A DNA stretch of 64,000 nucleotides from Flavimobilis sp052324925 (GCA_052324925.1 JBQPRE010000001.1), one strand, 5' to 3'. Counted from the stretch's first letter, positions 8,880 through 18,126 are shown. The notes: generated by a model from the letters alone, not told the origin. Translations and numbers: made by a program.

Positions 8880-10676
8880 ATGGCGACACCTATCGAGGAC
8901 TACGCCCTCTTGAGCAACTGCCGTACCGCGGCACTCGTCTCCCGGGACGGGCGCATCGATTGGCTCTGCCTCCCACGCCTGGACTCCCCGTCCGCCTTCG
9001 CCGCGCTGTTGGGCGACGCCGACGACGGAAGCTGGCACGTGCGCCCGAGCGACCCCACCGCGACCGTCACACGTCGATACGACGACGACACGTTCATCCT
9101 CATCACCCGGTGGGAAACTGCGACCGGCGTCGTGGAGGTCCACGACTTCATGCCTGTCGGGCCGCAGGCGCACGTTGCGGTCGACCGGACCGATCTGGTC
9201 CGTCGGGTCGTCGGTATCTCGGGGTCCGTCGAGCTTGCCGTCGATCTACGCATCCGGTTCGACTACGCACGCGCCACGCCCTGGGTTCGGCAGACGGGCA
9301 GCCCGAAGACGCCCGAGCTCATCGCCGTCGCTGGCCCGGACGCGCTCGTCCTTCGTGGAATTCACATGACTGCCGACGACCACAGGCACACGGCCCGACT
9401 CGAGGTTGCGCAAGGCGACGAGCACAACCTCGTGCTGACCTGGTACTCCGCGTTCCGCCCTGTGCCAGGGGCGCTGCATGTGGCCGAGGCCCTCGAGCAG
9501 ACCCGAGACTGGTGGCAGACCTGGGCTGATCGGGTGACCTACGAGAGCGAGTACCGCTCGGACGTCGTGCGCTCGCTCCTCGTGCTTCGAGCGCTGACCA
9601 ACCATGACACCGGTGGGATCGCCGCCGCTGCGACCACGTCCCTCCCAGAGGACTTCGGTGGTGCCCGCAACTGGGACTACCGCTTCGTCTGGCTCCGTGA
9701 CGCTGCCCTCACCCTCGAGGCGCTCCTCAGTCACGGTTTCGTCCAGCTTGCCGATGATTGGCGTACGTGGCTGCTCCGGGCCGTCGCCGGTGATCCTGCC
9801 GACCTGCAGATCATGTACGGCCTGGCTGGCGAGCGGAATCTCGCCGAGTACGAGCTGCCGCATCTCGCTGGCTATCGCGGGTCGCTCCCGGTGCGGGTCG
9901 GCAACAGCGCGTCTCTGCAGTACCAGGCCGACGTCGTCGGTGAAGTCCTCGTCACGCTGTCCGCGGCACGCGAAGCTGGCCTGAGGGACTCGGAGTTCTC
10001 GTGGGCACTCGAACGACACCTCGTCCGCTATGCGGTTGACCAGTTCGAGAGACCTGACAGTGGCATGTGGGAGGTCCGGGGGGAGACGCAGCAGTTCACC
10101 CACTCGCGCGTCATGATGTGGGCGACCTTCGATCGTGCGATCCGTGCGGTCGAACAGCACGGGCTCGAGGGGCCGGTTGCTCAGTGGCGCGAGATGCGGC
10201 GGCGCGCTCGGGAGGAGATCGACACGCACGGTGTCGTGAACGGGCACTTCACCCAGTACTACGGTGCCGAGGACGTGGACGCTTCCCTGCTGCTGCTTCC
10301 CCAGGTCGGGTTCTGCGCGCCAGACGACCCTCGCATGCTCGCCACGGTGGAACGGATCGAGGAGTCGCTCATGGTCGACGGGCTTGTGCTCCGCTACCGC
10401 ACCGGCACGGGCATCGACGGGCTCCCCGGCGACGAGCAGCCGTTCCTCGCCTGCTCGTTCTGGCTCGTCGAGCAGTACGCGACGACCGGACGCCTCGATG
10501 AGGCTCGCGCGCTCATGGCGCGGCTCCGCACCTGCTCGAACGACGTTGGCCTCTTGTCGGAGGAGTTCGACCCGCGGCGGAACCGACAGGTCGGGAACTT
10601 TCCCCAAGCGTTCTCGCACCTCGCTCTCGTGCGCGCCGCGGATGCTCTCGCGGGAGTGGGAAAGCAGCCACGCTGA
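8880..10676 (+). CDS. Glycoside hydrolase family 15 (glucoamylase/trehalase type)
   Basis: A 598-aa intracellular GH15 enzyme releasing glucose from alpha-glucosides; no signal peptide is seen. The N-terminal block MATPIEDYALLSNCRTAALV and the IDWLCLPRLDSPSAF segment are typical of bacterial two-domain GH15 proteins. The (alpha/alpha)6 barrel contains GARNWDYRFVWLRDA, the usual glucoamylase motif. The end has LLSEEFDPRRNRQVGNFPQAFSH, with the catalytic base expected in SEE. In mycobacteria close relatives act as trehalases, so the substrate may be trehalose or maltooligosaccharides. The start follows AAGGA; the upstream ATG at 8799 overlaps zwf. It is divergent from zwf with a 71-bp shared promoter region. 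Confidence 0.92.
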   Translation: MATPIEDYALLSNCRTAALVSRDGRIDWLCLPRLDSPSAFAALLGDADDGSWHVRPSDPTATVTRRYDDDTFILITRWETATGVVEVHDFMPVGPQAHVAVDRTDLVRRVVGISGSVELAVDLRIRFDYARATPWVRQTGSPKTPELIAVAGPDALVLRGIHMTADDHRHTARLEVAQGDEHNLVLTWYSAFRPVPGALHVAEALEQTRDWWQTWADRVTYESEYRSDVVRSLLVLRALTNHDTGGIAAAATTSLPEDFGGARNWDYRFVWLRDAALTLEALLSHGFVQLADDWRTWLLRAVAGDPADLQIMYGLAGERNLAEYELPHLAGYRGSLPVRVGNSASLQYQADVVGEVLVTLSAAREAGLRDSEFSWALERHLVRYAVDQFERPDSGMWEVRGETQQFTHSRVMMWATFDRAIRAVEQHGLEGPVAQWREMRRRAREEIDTHGVVNGHFTQYYGAEDVDASLLLLPQVGFCAPDDPRMLATVERIEESLMVDGLVLRYRTGTGIDGLPGDEQPFLACSFWLVEQYATTGRLDEARALMARLRTCSNDVGLLSEEFDPRRNRQVGNFPQAFSHLALVRAADALAGVGKQPR

Positions 10677-10756
10677 GGTGAACGGCGCCCCCGGGCGCTG
10701 GTGTGGCCGCGCCGTGTCGCCCGGGCCGAGTCGACGGCCCGGGCCCGGCATTGCCG

Positions 10757-10787
10757 AAGAGCCGCGATCATTGAGATCGCGGCTCTT
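10757..10787 (+). terminator. Strong hairpin downstream of GH15
   Basis: A perfect 13-bp stem (AAGAGCCGCGATC and its complement) closes an ATTGA loop. It lies 80 bases after the GH15 stop and 70 bases before the end of the convergent small ORF, so it may serve both. Confidence 0.8.
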
Positions 10788-10856
10788 GGTGACGACGCGG
10801 AGGATGGCGTCGTGGCGGGCGGACGGTCAGTGGCTGCTGAGCTCCCGCCGCGGTTC

Positions 10857-11003
10857 TTAGCGGAGGTAGAGCGGGGACTGATCGGGCACCCGGTGGAGGT
10901 CCATCTTCATCCGGAGCTCACCCTGGGGCGTCGGAACAGCGGGGACCGCGTGACGCTTGAGCCACCGGACGACCTTGGCGACGGGCTGCTGGACGGAGGA
11001 CAT
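10857..11003 (-). CDS. Small hypothetical protein, 48 aa
   Basis: I do not recognise this protein. It is preceded by AGGTGAG at good spacing to the ATG, and it is bounded by a terminator downstream and a LysR gene divergently upstream, which favours a real gene. It is basic, with a possible amphipathic helix (VAKVVRWLKRH) at residues 8-18, and has no membrane segment or Cys. A longer in-frame version to 11195 overlaps the LysR gene and lacks a good start. Divergence from LysR suggests it could be a regulated target. Confidence 0.5.
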   Translation of the reverse strand: MSSVQQPVAKVVRWLKRHAVPAVPTPQGELRMKMDLHRVPDQSPLYLR

Positions 11004-11111
11004 CTCTCTCACCTTCCTGGACTTCTGTGGTCGTGCTGACACCTCAATGATGACGGCGAATCGGCTTAAGCACAATCGAATTGTTGTGGACCTAGGGTTT
11101 AGAGTTACTAC

Positions 11112-12017
11112 ATGGCAACGGATGCACGCAGGCTTTCCTTTCTCTTGGCCGTCCACAGGGCTGGCGGAGTGCTCGCAGCCGCGGATCTCCTGCATGTCAC
11201 GCCCTCGGCCGTGTCCCAGCAGATCGCGCGCCTCGAGAAGGAGGAGGGCGTCACAGTGCTCGACCGCGGTCCCCGCGGAGTCACCCTCACACCCGCCGGA
11301 CGCGTCCTCGCCGAAGCTGCCGAACGGATCGAGGGTGAGCTCGTCTCAGCCCGCAAAGAGCTCGCCGCCCTGGGCGACGACGTGGCCGGAACGGTGACGG
11401 TCGCCTCCTTCGAGACGATCACCGTCGCCGTCCTCGTCCCCGCGCTCGTCGCCCTCAAAGAGCTCCACCCCGGCGTCGACATCGTCCTCAAGGACATGGA
11501 GTACGCCGAAGGCGTGCGCTCCCTGCGCGCAGGCGAGGTCGACATCGTCCTGCACGAGCGCGACGAGCACACCAAGCCCAACGCCGGCCGCGGCCAACGC
11601 GACATCCCCGTCCTCGACGAACCCTGGCGGCTCGCCGTCCCCGCGTCCATGCCCACACCCGGATCCCTTCACGAGCTCGCCGGAGTGCGCTGGGTGGGCC
11701 CCGACCCCGGGACGGCCGCTGCCCGCGCCCTCGGCCGCCTCGGCGAGGAGATCGGCGCCGAACCCATCGTCCGGCACTCGTTCTACGAGTTCGGCGTCGC
11801 CCTCGCGCTCGTCGCAGCAGGCGAAGGCGTCGCGCTCCTGCCCGCGCTCGCCCTGAGAGCCGGCGTGCCCGACGGCGTCGAGGTTGTCACCATGCCCGGC
11901 CTCGGAACCCGACGCATCGTCGCCCGGCACCGCCACAGCCGCCACGAGCCCGGCCCCGCCGTCGCCGCCGCCCTCGAGGCCATCGGCGAGGCCGCCGCGA
12001 GCATCGACCTGCCATGA
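11112..12017 (+). CDS. LysR-family transcriptional regulator
   Basis: A 301-aa DNA-binding regulator. The N-terminal winged HTH covers about residues 1-65: FLLAVHRAGGVLAAADLLHVTPSAVSQQIARLEKEEG is the recognition region. The effector-binding periplasmic-like domain spans about 95-295. TAGAGT at 11100-11105 ends six bases before the ATG, suggesting a leaderless transcript. CACAA-N8-TTGTG at 11071-11088 between this gene and the divergent small ORF is a candidate binding site. Downstream are LMW phosphatase and aminotransferase genes, close enough to be co-transcribed. Target and effector cannot be deduced. Confidence 0.92.
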   Translation: MATDARRLSFLLAVHRAGGVLAAADLLHVTPSAVSQQIARLEKEEGVTVLDRGPRGVTLTPAGRVLAEAAERIEGELVSARKELAALGDDVAGTVTVASFETITVAVLVPALVALKELHPGVDIVLKDMEYAEGVRSLRAGEVDIVLHERDEHTKPNAGRGQRDIPVLDEPWRLAVPASMPTPGSLHELAGVRWVGPDPGTAAARALGRLGEEIGAEPIVRHSFYEFGVALALVAAGEGVALLPALALRAGVPDGVEVVTMPGLGTRRIVARHRHSRHEPGPAVAAALEAIGEAAASIDLP

Positions 12018-12091
12018 CCCGCACCTCCCGCACGAACCCCACCCGTCACCGCACCCCGAGCGACACGACGGCAACGACGAAAGAAGACCAC

Positions 12092-12595
12092 ATGCTGAGG
12101 ATCATGACCGTCTGCACGGGCAACATCTGCCGGTCACCCATGGCACAGATCGTCCTGCAGCACCGCCTCGACGCCGCAGGTCTCGGCGCCCACGTCACGG
12201 TCGACTCGACCGGGATCTCGGACGAGGAGCACGGCCGACCCCTCGACCGGCGGGCACGGACGGCGCTCGTCACGCGCGGCTACGCCGTGCCCGCGCACGC
12301 CGCCCGACGCGTCCGGGCCGACGAGCTGCCCCGCTACGACCTCGTCCTCGCCATGACCCAGCACCACGCACGCGTCCTGCGCTCGATGCTCCCGACGGGC
12401 GACGAGCGCGTCGTCATGTACCGCGCCTTCGACCCCGCCGCGCCCGCGCTCACCGACGGGCACGAGAGTCCGCTCGACGTCGCCGACCCCTGGTATGGCG
12501 GGCCCGACGACTTCGAGACCTGCCTCGACGAGATCGAAGCCGCCGCCGACGGCGTCGTCGCTCACGCGCGCACCCTCCTCACCCGCCGCACCTGA
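12092..12595 (+). CDS. Low-molecular-weight protein-tyrosine phosphatase
   Basis: A 167-aa cytoplasmic phosphatase. The P-loop CTGNICRS lies at residues 8-15 (nucleophile Cys8, Arg14), and the general-acid loop appears as ADPWYGG near residue 134, where DPYYG or similar is usual. The length is standard for the family. I chose the ATG at 12092 because GAAAGAAG precedes it and the P-loop normally starts within ten residues. An in-frame ATG at 12014 overlaps the LysR stop (ATGA) and would add a 26-residue unstructured Thr/Arg-rich leader, so it cannot be fully excluded. Related enzymes dephosphorylate protein tyrosine or arginine. Confidence 0.93.
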   Translation: MLRIMTVCTGNICRSPMAQIVLQHRLDAAGLGAHVTVDSTGISDEEHGRPLDRRARTALVTRGYAVPAHAARRVRADELPRYDLVLAMTQHHARVLRSMLPTGDERVVMYRAFDPAAPALTDGHESPLDVADPWYGGPDDFETCLDEIEAAADGVVAHARTLLTRRT

Positions 12596-12626
12596 GCCGG
12601 CACCCTCCGTCGGGCAGGATGGCCTC

Positions 12627-13799
12627 ATGAAGGTCTCGCAGCGTGCCTCAGTCCCGCCGTTCGCCGTCATGCAGATCATCGCGGCCGCCAACGCACGCCG
12701 CGCCGCAGGGCAGGACATCATCAACCTCTGCGCCGGCGAACCCGCAACAGGAGCGTCCGACGCGGTGCGCGACCGCGCGCGCGAGTTCCTCGACGGCCGC
12801 AGCCTCGGCTACACCGAGGCGCTCGGAGCTCCCGCGCTGCGCGAGGCGCTCGCCCAGCACTACGGGCGCTGGTACGGGATCGACGTCGACCCCGCACGCA
12901 TCGCCGTGACGACCGGCTCGTCGGGCGGGTTCATGCTCGCGTTCCTCGCAGCCTTCGACGTCGGCGACCGCGTTGCGCTCGTCCGCCCCGGCTACCCCGC
13001 CTACCGCAACATCCTCGCGACCCTCGGCTGCGAGGTCGTCGAGCTCGCTGCGGGCGCCGACGTCGGCTACGCACCCACGCCCGCGATGCTCGACGTCGCC
13101 CACGCCGAGGCCCCGTTGACCGGCCTCGTCCTTGCGAGCCCCGCCAACCCGACCGGCACGATGATCGACCCAGCCCGCCTCGCCGCGCTCGCGGGCTGGT
13201 GTGCGGACCACGACGTGCGGCTCGTGAGCGACGAGATCTACCACGGCATCGTGAGCGACCCCGCCCGCTGGCCGGGCGCGACGGCAGCCGAGCACCTCGC
13301 CTCCGGGGCGGTCGTCGTCTCGTCGTTCTCCAAGTACTGGGCCATGACCGGATGGCGCCTCGGCTGGCTCGTCCTGCCCGACGACCTCCTCGCGCCCGTC
13401 GACGCGCTCGCGGGCAACGTCGCACTCTGCCCGCCCGCGCTCGCACAGCATGCTGCCGTTGCCGCGCTCGAGCCCGCGGGGTACGCCGCGGCGGCGCGCG
13501 ACGCCGAGCAGTACGCGCGCTCTCGCGAGGTGCTGCTGGGACGCCTCGACGAGGCCGGCTGGAGCGAGGTCGCACCCGCTGACGGGGCCTTCTACGTCTA
13601 CGCGAGCATCGCCGGCTCGGGCCTTTCCTCGCCCGAGTGGTGCGCGCGCCTGCTCGATGAGGCGGGCGTCGCCCTCACTCCCGGGACGGACTTCGACCCC
13701 GTCGACGGGCACCGCTGGGTGCGCGTGTCGTGCGCGCAGGACCCGGCGACGATCGCGGAGGCGGTCGACAGGATCGCCGCGTGGCGCGCGACGCTGTGA
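12627..13799 (+). CDS. Class I/II aminotransferase (PLP-dependent)
   Basis: A 390-aa fold-type I PLP enzyme. The PLP lysine is Lys236 in SSFSKYWAMTGWRLGW, the substrate-binding Arg-containing motif of aspartate aminotransferase-like proteins. NPTGTM and DEIYHG give the other cofactor contacts, and the terminal VRVSCAQ arginine would bind the substrate carboxylate. The sequence resembles actinobacterial aspartate/tyrosine/aromatic aminotransferases; the exact substrate cannot be assigned. CAGGAT at 12615-12620 ends six bases before the ATG, suggesting its own leaderless transcript although it follows the phosphatase by 31 bases. Confidence 0.92.
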   Translation: MKVSQRASVPPFAVMQIIAAANARRAAGQDIINLCAGEPATGASDAVRDRAREFLDGRSLGYTEALGAPALREALAQHYGRWYGIDVDPARIAVTTGSSGGFMLAFLAAFDVGDRVALVRPGYPAYRNILATLGCEVVELAAGADVGYAPTPAMLDVAHAEAPLTGLVLASPANPTGTMIDPARLAALAGWCADHDVRLVSDEIYHGIVSDPARWPGATAAEHLASGAVVVSSFSKYWAMTGWRLGWLVLPDDLLAPVDALAGNVALCPPALAQHAAVAALEPAGYAAAARDAEQYARSREVLLGRLDEAGWSEVAPADGAFYVYASIAGSGLSSPEWCARLLDEAGVALTPGTDFDPVDGHRWVRVSCAQDPATIAEAVDRIAAWRATL

Positions 13800-13820
13800 G
13801 CGCGACCTCCCCGTGAGACA

Positions 13821-13860
13821 GCAACGGCGGGCGCTCCCGTGAGGAAGCGCCCGCCGTTGC
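13821..13860. terminator. Strong bidirectional hairpin
   Basis: A perfect 15-bp stem (GCAACGGCGGGCGCT and complement) with a ten-base loop lies between the convergent aminotransferase and ABC permease genes. An outer GAGACA/TGTCTC pair at 13815-13820 and 13867-13872 can extend it. Confidence 0.85.
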
Positions 13861-13897
13861 CCGGGTTGTCTCGGGGGAAGGCAACCCAGCCAGGTGG

Positions 13898-14887
13898 TTA
13901 GTGCACGTCGCGGCGTCGGAAGACGACCCACGAGAGCACGATGAGCAGCGTGACGACCGCGCCGAGGAAGACGGCGGCCTCGCCGCCCGTGACGAACTTC
14001 TCGATACTCTCACACGCCATATATCCGTCGGGATCCGGCTTGCAGACCTCGATGTAGTACGACGCCTTCCCGTTCATCACGGCGCTGAGCTGGGTCGACA
14101 GGAACCAGCGGTGCAGCCCCGACTGCCAGAACATCCCCGCAAAGACCGCCTCGACCACGACGAAGTACCCGCCGACGACGCCGATCACGGCGGCTGTGTG
14201 ACGAAGCAGTGCCCCGAGCGCCGCGCCGACCGCACCGCCAACGATGACGACCCCGACGGAACGCGCCACGACGCCCGCGAGCTTGGCTGTGTCGAGCGGC
14301 GCGTCCGACGGGATTCCGCGGAGCGACGTCCACGCGGCCGTCCCCAGGATGCCGAGGGCGGCGACGAGCACGGCAGCGCCGAAGGCGACCACCGCCGCGG
14401 AGGCGAGCTTGGAGAAGAAGACAGGCGTACGGCGCGGGGCGAAGGTCAGCCAGTTGCCGAGCGACCCCGTCGAGAATTCCGCCGCCGTGAGCGAGGCACC
14501 GAGCAGGACCATGAGCGCAGCAGCGAGCGAGAGCAGACCTGAGGTCTCGCTGCCGACACGCTCGGCGAAGCCGTCAGGAATCCACGTGTAGTACTGGAGC
14601 TTCGGCGGCTCGAGGATGCCTTCGCAGCCCCAGTCCTCGGCGCTCACACCCTGCTCCTTGGCTCCCTCCACGCAGCCTGCATAATCTGCCTGGTGGGACT
14701 GCTGCCACATCGCGAGGTCGGCCTCGTACTGGGTCTGGGCGCGAGCCGTCTCTGCGGCGTCGGGCATCTTCGTCGAGGCAAAGTTGCCCACGAGGAAGAT
14801 GAAGCACAGGCCGACGAGGCCCGCGAGGATGATCCAGGTCGCGCGGCGGGACCGGGCGCGGAGGACTTCAGCTGCGATGAGTCGCAT
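13898..14887 (-). CDS. ABC transporter permease (ABC-2 type)
   Basis: A 329-aa membrane subunit. The first membrane segment is at about residues 20-37. A soluble extracellular part with several Cys residues spans about 40-115, and five further hydrophobic segments follow. This is the ABC-2 layout of actinobacterial multidrug or bacteriocin/lantibiotic-immunity exporters. The ATG at 14887 overlaps the ATPase stop (TGATG); a GTG one codon earlier is also possible. It forms a heteromeric exporter with the upstream ATPase. The substrate is unknown. Confidence 0.85.
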   Translation of the reverse strand: MRLIAAEVLRARSRRATWIILAGLVGLCFIFLVGNFASTKMPDAAETARAQTQYEADLAMWQQSHQADYAGCVEGAKEQGVSAEDWGCEGILEPPKLQYYTWIPDGFAERVGSETSGLLSLAAALMVLLGASLTAAEFSTGSLGNWLTFAPRRTPVFFSKLASAAVVAFGAAVLVAALGILGTAAWTSLRGIPSDAPLDTAKLAGVVARSVGVVIVGGAVGAALGALLRHTAAVIGVVGGYFVVVEAVFAGMFWQSGLHRWFLSTQLSAVMNGKASYYIEVCKPDPDGYMACESIEKFVTGGEAAVFLGAVVTLLIVLSWVVFRRRDVH

Positions 14888-15993
14888 CACGCCTCGCCTC
14901 CCTCGGTGTTCGTCGGTCGGCCGTAGGGGCTGGCCGGTGGCGGTTGGGGAGCGCCGGCCGGTGGTGCTGCCGCTGCCGCTGCCGGGGAGGCAGGTGCGGC
15001 GTGCATGCCCGGGGTGTGCGGAGTCTGGGGAACCCCGGCAGTCGTACCCGGACCCTCGCCTGCGGTGAGCTCAAGGAAGAACGCCTCAAGACCGGCACGC
15101 TGAGCGACGAGCTCAGAGACCCACAGGTCGTGGTGGGCGAGACGGCGGGTGATCTCGGCCGGGTCATCAACTCCCGTCACTGCGAGCATCACGCCGTCGC
15201 GGCTCACCCCGAGGCCGCCCTCGCGCAGCACACGCTCGGCGGCGTCCGGCTGATCGATGCCGACACGGATGGTCGTCGTCGCCTGGGAGGCGAGCAGGTC
15301 CTTGACGCGGCCCTGTGCGAGCGTGCGGCCCCGGCCGATGATCGTCACGGTGTCAGCCACGTGCTCGACCTCGCTGAGGATGTGGCTCGAGACGAGGACG
15401 GTCTTGCCCGAGGCACCGAGCGAGCGCATGGTCTCGCGGATCTCGTGGATCCCGGCGGGGTCGAGGCCGTTGGTCGGCTCGTCGAAGATGAGGAGGTCTG
15501 GGTTCTTCAGCAGGGTCGCTGCGATCGCGAGGCGCTGCTTCATACCGAGCGAGTACGTCTTGAAGAGGTCCTTGCCGCGGTCCGTCAGGCCGACGTCCTC
15601 GAGCACCTGAGCGACAGCGCGCTCCGGCGCGCCGATTCCCTTGGCGAGGATCTCGAGGTTGCGACGCGCGGACATCGTCGGGAAGAACTTCGGCTGCTCA
15701 ACGATCGCGCCGATGCGCCCGATGACCTCGGGCAGTTGGCGCGGGATCGTGTAGCCGAGGATGTTCATCGTGCCGGCGTCGGCGTGGATGAGGCCGAGAA
15801 GCATGCGGATCGAGGTCGTCTTGCCCGAGCCGTTGGGGCCGAGGAAGCCGTGGACGCCCCCGAGCGGGACGTCGAGGTCAAGGCCTTGGACGGCGACCGA
15901 GCGTCGCCCGGTCGCGCTCCGGTACGTCTTGCGCAGGTTGCGCGTGGAGATCGCAAGGTCGCCTGGTGAGGCGCCGTCGAACGTCGTCGTCAT
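14887..15993 (-). CDS. ABC transporter ATP-binding protein
   Basis: A 368-aa ATPase partner of the downstream permease. Walker A is GPNGSGKTTS (about residue 50), the signature is YSLGMKQRLAIA, and Walker B is LLIFDEPTNGLD, followed by the switch His in SSHIL. An accessory C-terminal region (about 230-310) is typical of drug/antibiotic exporters such as BcrA/CcmA types. The last 60 residues are an Ala/Pro-rich low-complexity tail. I chose the ATG at 15993; the open frame extends far upstream but crosses the divergent NUDIX gene. Overlap with the permease start shows coupling. Confidence 0.93.
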   Translation of the reverse strand: MTTTFDGASPGDLAISTRNLRKTYRSATGRRSVAVQGLDLDVPLGGVHGFLGPNGSGKTTSIRMLLGLIHADAGTMNILGYTIPRQLPEVIGRIGAIVEQPKFFPTMSARRNLEILAKGIGAPERAVAQVLEDVGLTDRGKDLFKTYSLGMKQRLAIAATLLKNPDLLIFDEPTNGLDPAGIHEIRETMRSLGASGKTVLVSSHILSEVEHVADTVTIIGRGRTLAQGRVKDLLASQATTTIRVGIDQPDAAERVLREGGLGVSRDGVMLAVTGVDDPAEITRRLAHHDLWVSELVAQRAGLEAFFLELTAGEGPGTTAGVPQTPHTPGMHAAPASPAAAAAAPPAGAPQPPPASPYGRPTNTEGGEA

Positions 15994-16204
15994 GGTCCCC
16001 CGTCTCTGTCGGCCCCGATGGCCGCGCATCGCAGCAGGTCCGTGCGACCGCCGCCCCTCGGAGACTAGTGGGACAGCGGGTGAGGCGTCGCGTTCTGGGG
16101 GACGTGTCCCCGTTCTGGGTGCGCCGCACCTCACCCCTGGGGCGCATACTCGCCGCGTGGGCGTCTGCGACGCCGGGTGACGGCGAACTGGCAGAATGTC
16201 ACGC

Positions 16205-16621
16205 ATGGAACGCACCCGGGTCGTCGCGGCGATCATCGTCGACGACCTCGTGGCACCGACGCGCGTGCTCGGTGCGCGCAGGGTCCGTCCGGAGCGACTC
16301 GCCGGCCGGTGGGAGTTTCCCGGGGGCAAGGTCGAACCCGGCGAGAGCGTCCTCGGGGCGCTTCGTCGCGAGCTCCACGAGGAGCTCGCGGTCGCTGTCG
16401 AGATCGGGACCGAGCTCGCGGGCCCGCACGCCGACGGATGGCACGTCACGGAGCGACACACCATGCGGCTGTGGTTCGCGACGCTCGCGAGCCCCGAGCC
16501 GGTTCCCCTCACCGAGCACGACGAGCTGCGCTGGCTCGACGCCGCGACCCTCGACGACGTGCCGTGGCTCGACGGTGACGTCGAGATCGTCGACGCGCTG
16601 CGGCCGATCCTGCTGCGATAG
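16205..16621 (+). CDS. NUDIX hydrolase, MutT-like
   Basis: A 138-aa NUDIX protein. The Nudix box is GGKVEPGESVLGALRRELHEEL (consensus GX5EX7REUXEEXGU), which binds the divalent metal. Length and the VVAAIIV...WEFPGGK N-terminus match (d)CTP pyrophosphatase/8-oxo-dGTPase MutT-type enzymes that clean oxidised nucleotides. I prefer ATG 16205 to ATG 16196 because CAGAAT at 16192-16197 forms a -10-like box ending seven bases before it, and overlaps the other ATG. It is divergent from the ABC exporter. Confidence 0.9.
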   Translation: MERTRVVAAIIVDDLVAPTRVLGARRVRPERLAGRWEFPGGKVEPGESVLGALRRELHEELAVAVEIGTELAGPHADGWHVTERHTMRLWFATLASPEPVPLTEHDELRWLDAATLDDVPWLDGDVEIVDALRPILLR

Positions 16622-16773
16622 CCCCGCCCCCAGGTGGCGGCTGTGTGGGCTGTTGCACATCCCACGGGCTCATCTTGACTCGGCTGGCGCGTGCATCTTC
16701 TACTGACTGACATGGATGACTCTGGCAGTAGTACCTCGGGCCCCCTCTCCTCGATGACCGGGAGGGTGGCCTG

Positions 16774-18054
16774 ATGGATCAGGACACGGTGCTCAACGTC
16801 CTGCTGGTCGTCGTCTTCGTCCTTGTCGGCGGCGTCTTTGCCGCAACCGAGCTTGCGCTCGTCTCGCTCCGTGAGGGGCAGGTCGACAAGATGGAGAGGG
16901 AGGGCGGACGAGCCGCCCGCACCGCGCGGCTCGCGCGCGATCCCAACCGCTTCCTTGCCGCCGTCCAGATCGGCGTGACCGTCGCCGGGTTCCTCTCAGC
17001 GGCCTACGGGGCCTCGACCCTCGCTCCCGACTTCGCTCCGCTGCTCACGTCGCTCGGCCTGTCAGCAAGCGCAGCCTCGACGACGTCCCTCATCGGTCTG
17101 ACGCTCCTCATCGCCTACCTGTCGCTCGTCCTGGGCGAGCTCGTCCCCAAGCGTCTCGCGATGCAGCACACCGAGAAGCTCGCGCGTGCCGTCGGCCCGC
17201 CGCTCGACGTGTTCGCGCGCCTCATGCGCCCCGTCGTCTGGACGCTGTCCAAGTCGACGAACGGCGTCGTGCGCCTCCTCGGCGGTGACCCGGACGCGTC
17301 CGGCGACGAGATGAGCGACGAAGAGCTGCGCGGGATCGTCACGGGGCACGAGGGCCTGGCACCTGACGAGAAGCGGATCCTCGGCGACGTGCTCGACGCG
17401 GGCGCGAGGTCCCTCGCGGAGGTCATGCGTCCTCGCACCGAGGTCGCGTTCATGAGCGCCGACCTCACCGCAGCCGGTGCCCTCGACGTCGTCGCGGACG
17501 CGCCGTACTCGCGCTACCCCGTGATCGGCGAGAACTTCGACGACGTCCTTGGGTTCTTGCACGTGCGAGACCTGTTGCGGGCAGCACCCGGCGTCCACGT
17601 GCGAGACCTCACGCGCGAGATCCTGCTGCTGCCGAGCACGAACCGCCTGCTGCCGGCGATGTCGCAGATGCGGCGCGACGGCGTCCACATCGCCGTCGTC
17701 GTCGACGAGTACGGCGGCACGGACGGGATCGTCACGCTCGAGGACCTCGTCGAGGAGCTCGTGGGCGACATCCGCGACGAGTACGACGAGGCTGAGCCCG
17801 CTCACATCCGCGCTGCCGACGGCATCGCGCGGGTCGACGCAGGCGTGACGATCGAGGAGTTCGCTGAAGAGACGGGCGTCGAGCTCGAGGACGGCCCGTA
17901 CGAGACCGCCGCCGGGTTCGTCATCGACCGACTGGGGCGCCTCGCCGAGGTGGGCGACGAGGTCGTCGTCGGTGAGGCGATCCTGCGCGTCAGCGAGGTC
18001 GAAGCTCGCCGCATCCGCGCCCTCGAGGTCACCCTCCCAGCGCTTCCCCACTGA
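16774..18054 (+). CDS. CNNM/CorC-HlyC (UPF0053) membrane protein with CBS pair
   Basis: A 426-aa protein with the three-part layout of the CNNM/MpfA family. A DUF21 transmembrane domain covers about residues 1-190, including ATELALVSLREGQV. A CBS pair follows at about 205-335 (VMRPRTEVAFM and HIAVVVDEYGGTDGIVTLEDLVEELVG are diagnostic), and a CorC_HlyC domain ends the protein (about 345-426). Family members take part in Mg2+ efflux or homeostasis; the older name hemolysin is misleading. The ATG follows GGGAGGG. The 150-base leader from 16622 shows no Mg2+-riboswitch I could recognise. Confidence 0.93.
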   Translation: MDQDTVLNVLLVVVFVLVGGVFAATELALVSLREGQVDKMEREGGRAARTARLARDPNRFLAAVQIGVTVAGFLSAAYGASTLAPDFAPLLTSLGLSASAASTTSLIGLTLLIAYLSLVLGELVPKRLAMQHTEKLARAVGPPLDVFARLMRPVVWTLSKSTNGVVRLLGGDPDASGDEMSDEELRGIVTGHEGLAPDEKRILGDVLDAGARSLAEVMRPRTEVAFMSADLTAAGALDVVADAPYSRYPVIGENFDDVLGFLHVRDLLRAAPGVHVRDLTREILLLPSTNRLLPAMSQMRRDGVHIAVVVDEYGGTDGIVTLEDLVEELVGDIRDEYDEAEPAHIRAADGIARVDAGVTIEEFAEETGVELEDGPYETAAGFVIDRLGRLAEVGDEVVVGEAILRVSEVEARRIRALEVTLPALPH

Positions 18055-18069
18055 CGGCGAGCACGGGCT

Positions 18070-18126
18070 GACCCCGGGGGCCGGCCGCGGAGAACCCGGC
18101 CAGTCCGACCCGAGCCCCCTGGGGTC
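18070..18126. terminator. Large imperfect hairpin between convergent genes
   Basis: GACCCCGGGGGC at 18070-18081 can pair with GCCCCCTGGGGTC at 18114-18126 with one bulge, and GGCCGG/CCGGCC form an alternative inner stem. It sits between the CNNM gene and rlmC, touching the rlmC stop. Confidence 0.5.

Noticed and set aside
11112..12017. Assignment of the LysR regulator as LysG/ArgP.
   Set aside because: No lysE-type exporter is adjacent; the neighbours are a small ORF, a phosphatase and an aminotransferase.
16622..16773. Mg2+ riboswitch (M-box or ykoK) ahead of the CNNM gene.
   Set aside because: The 150-base leader is too short and shows none of the conserved M-box segments.
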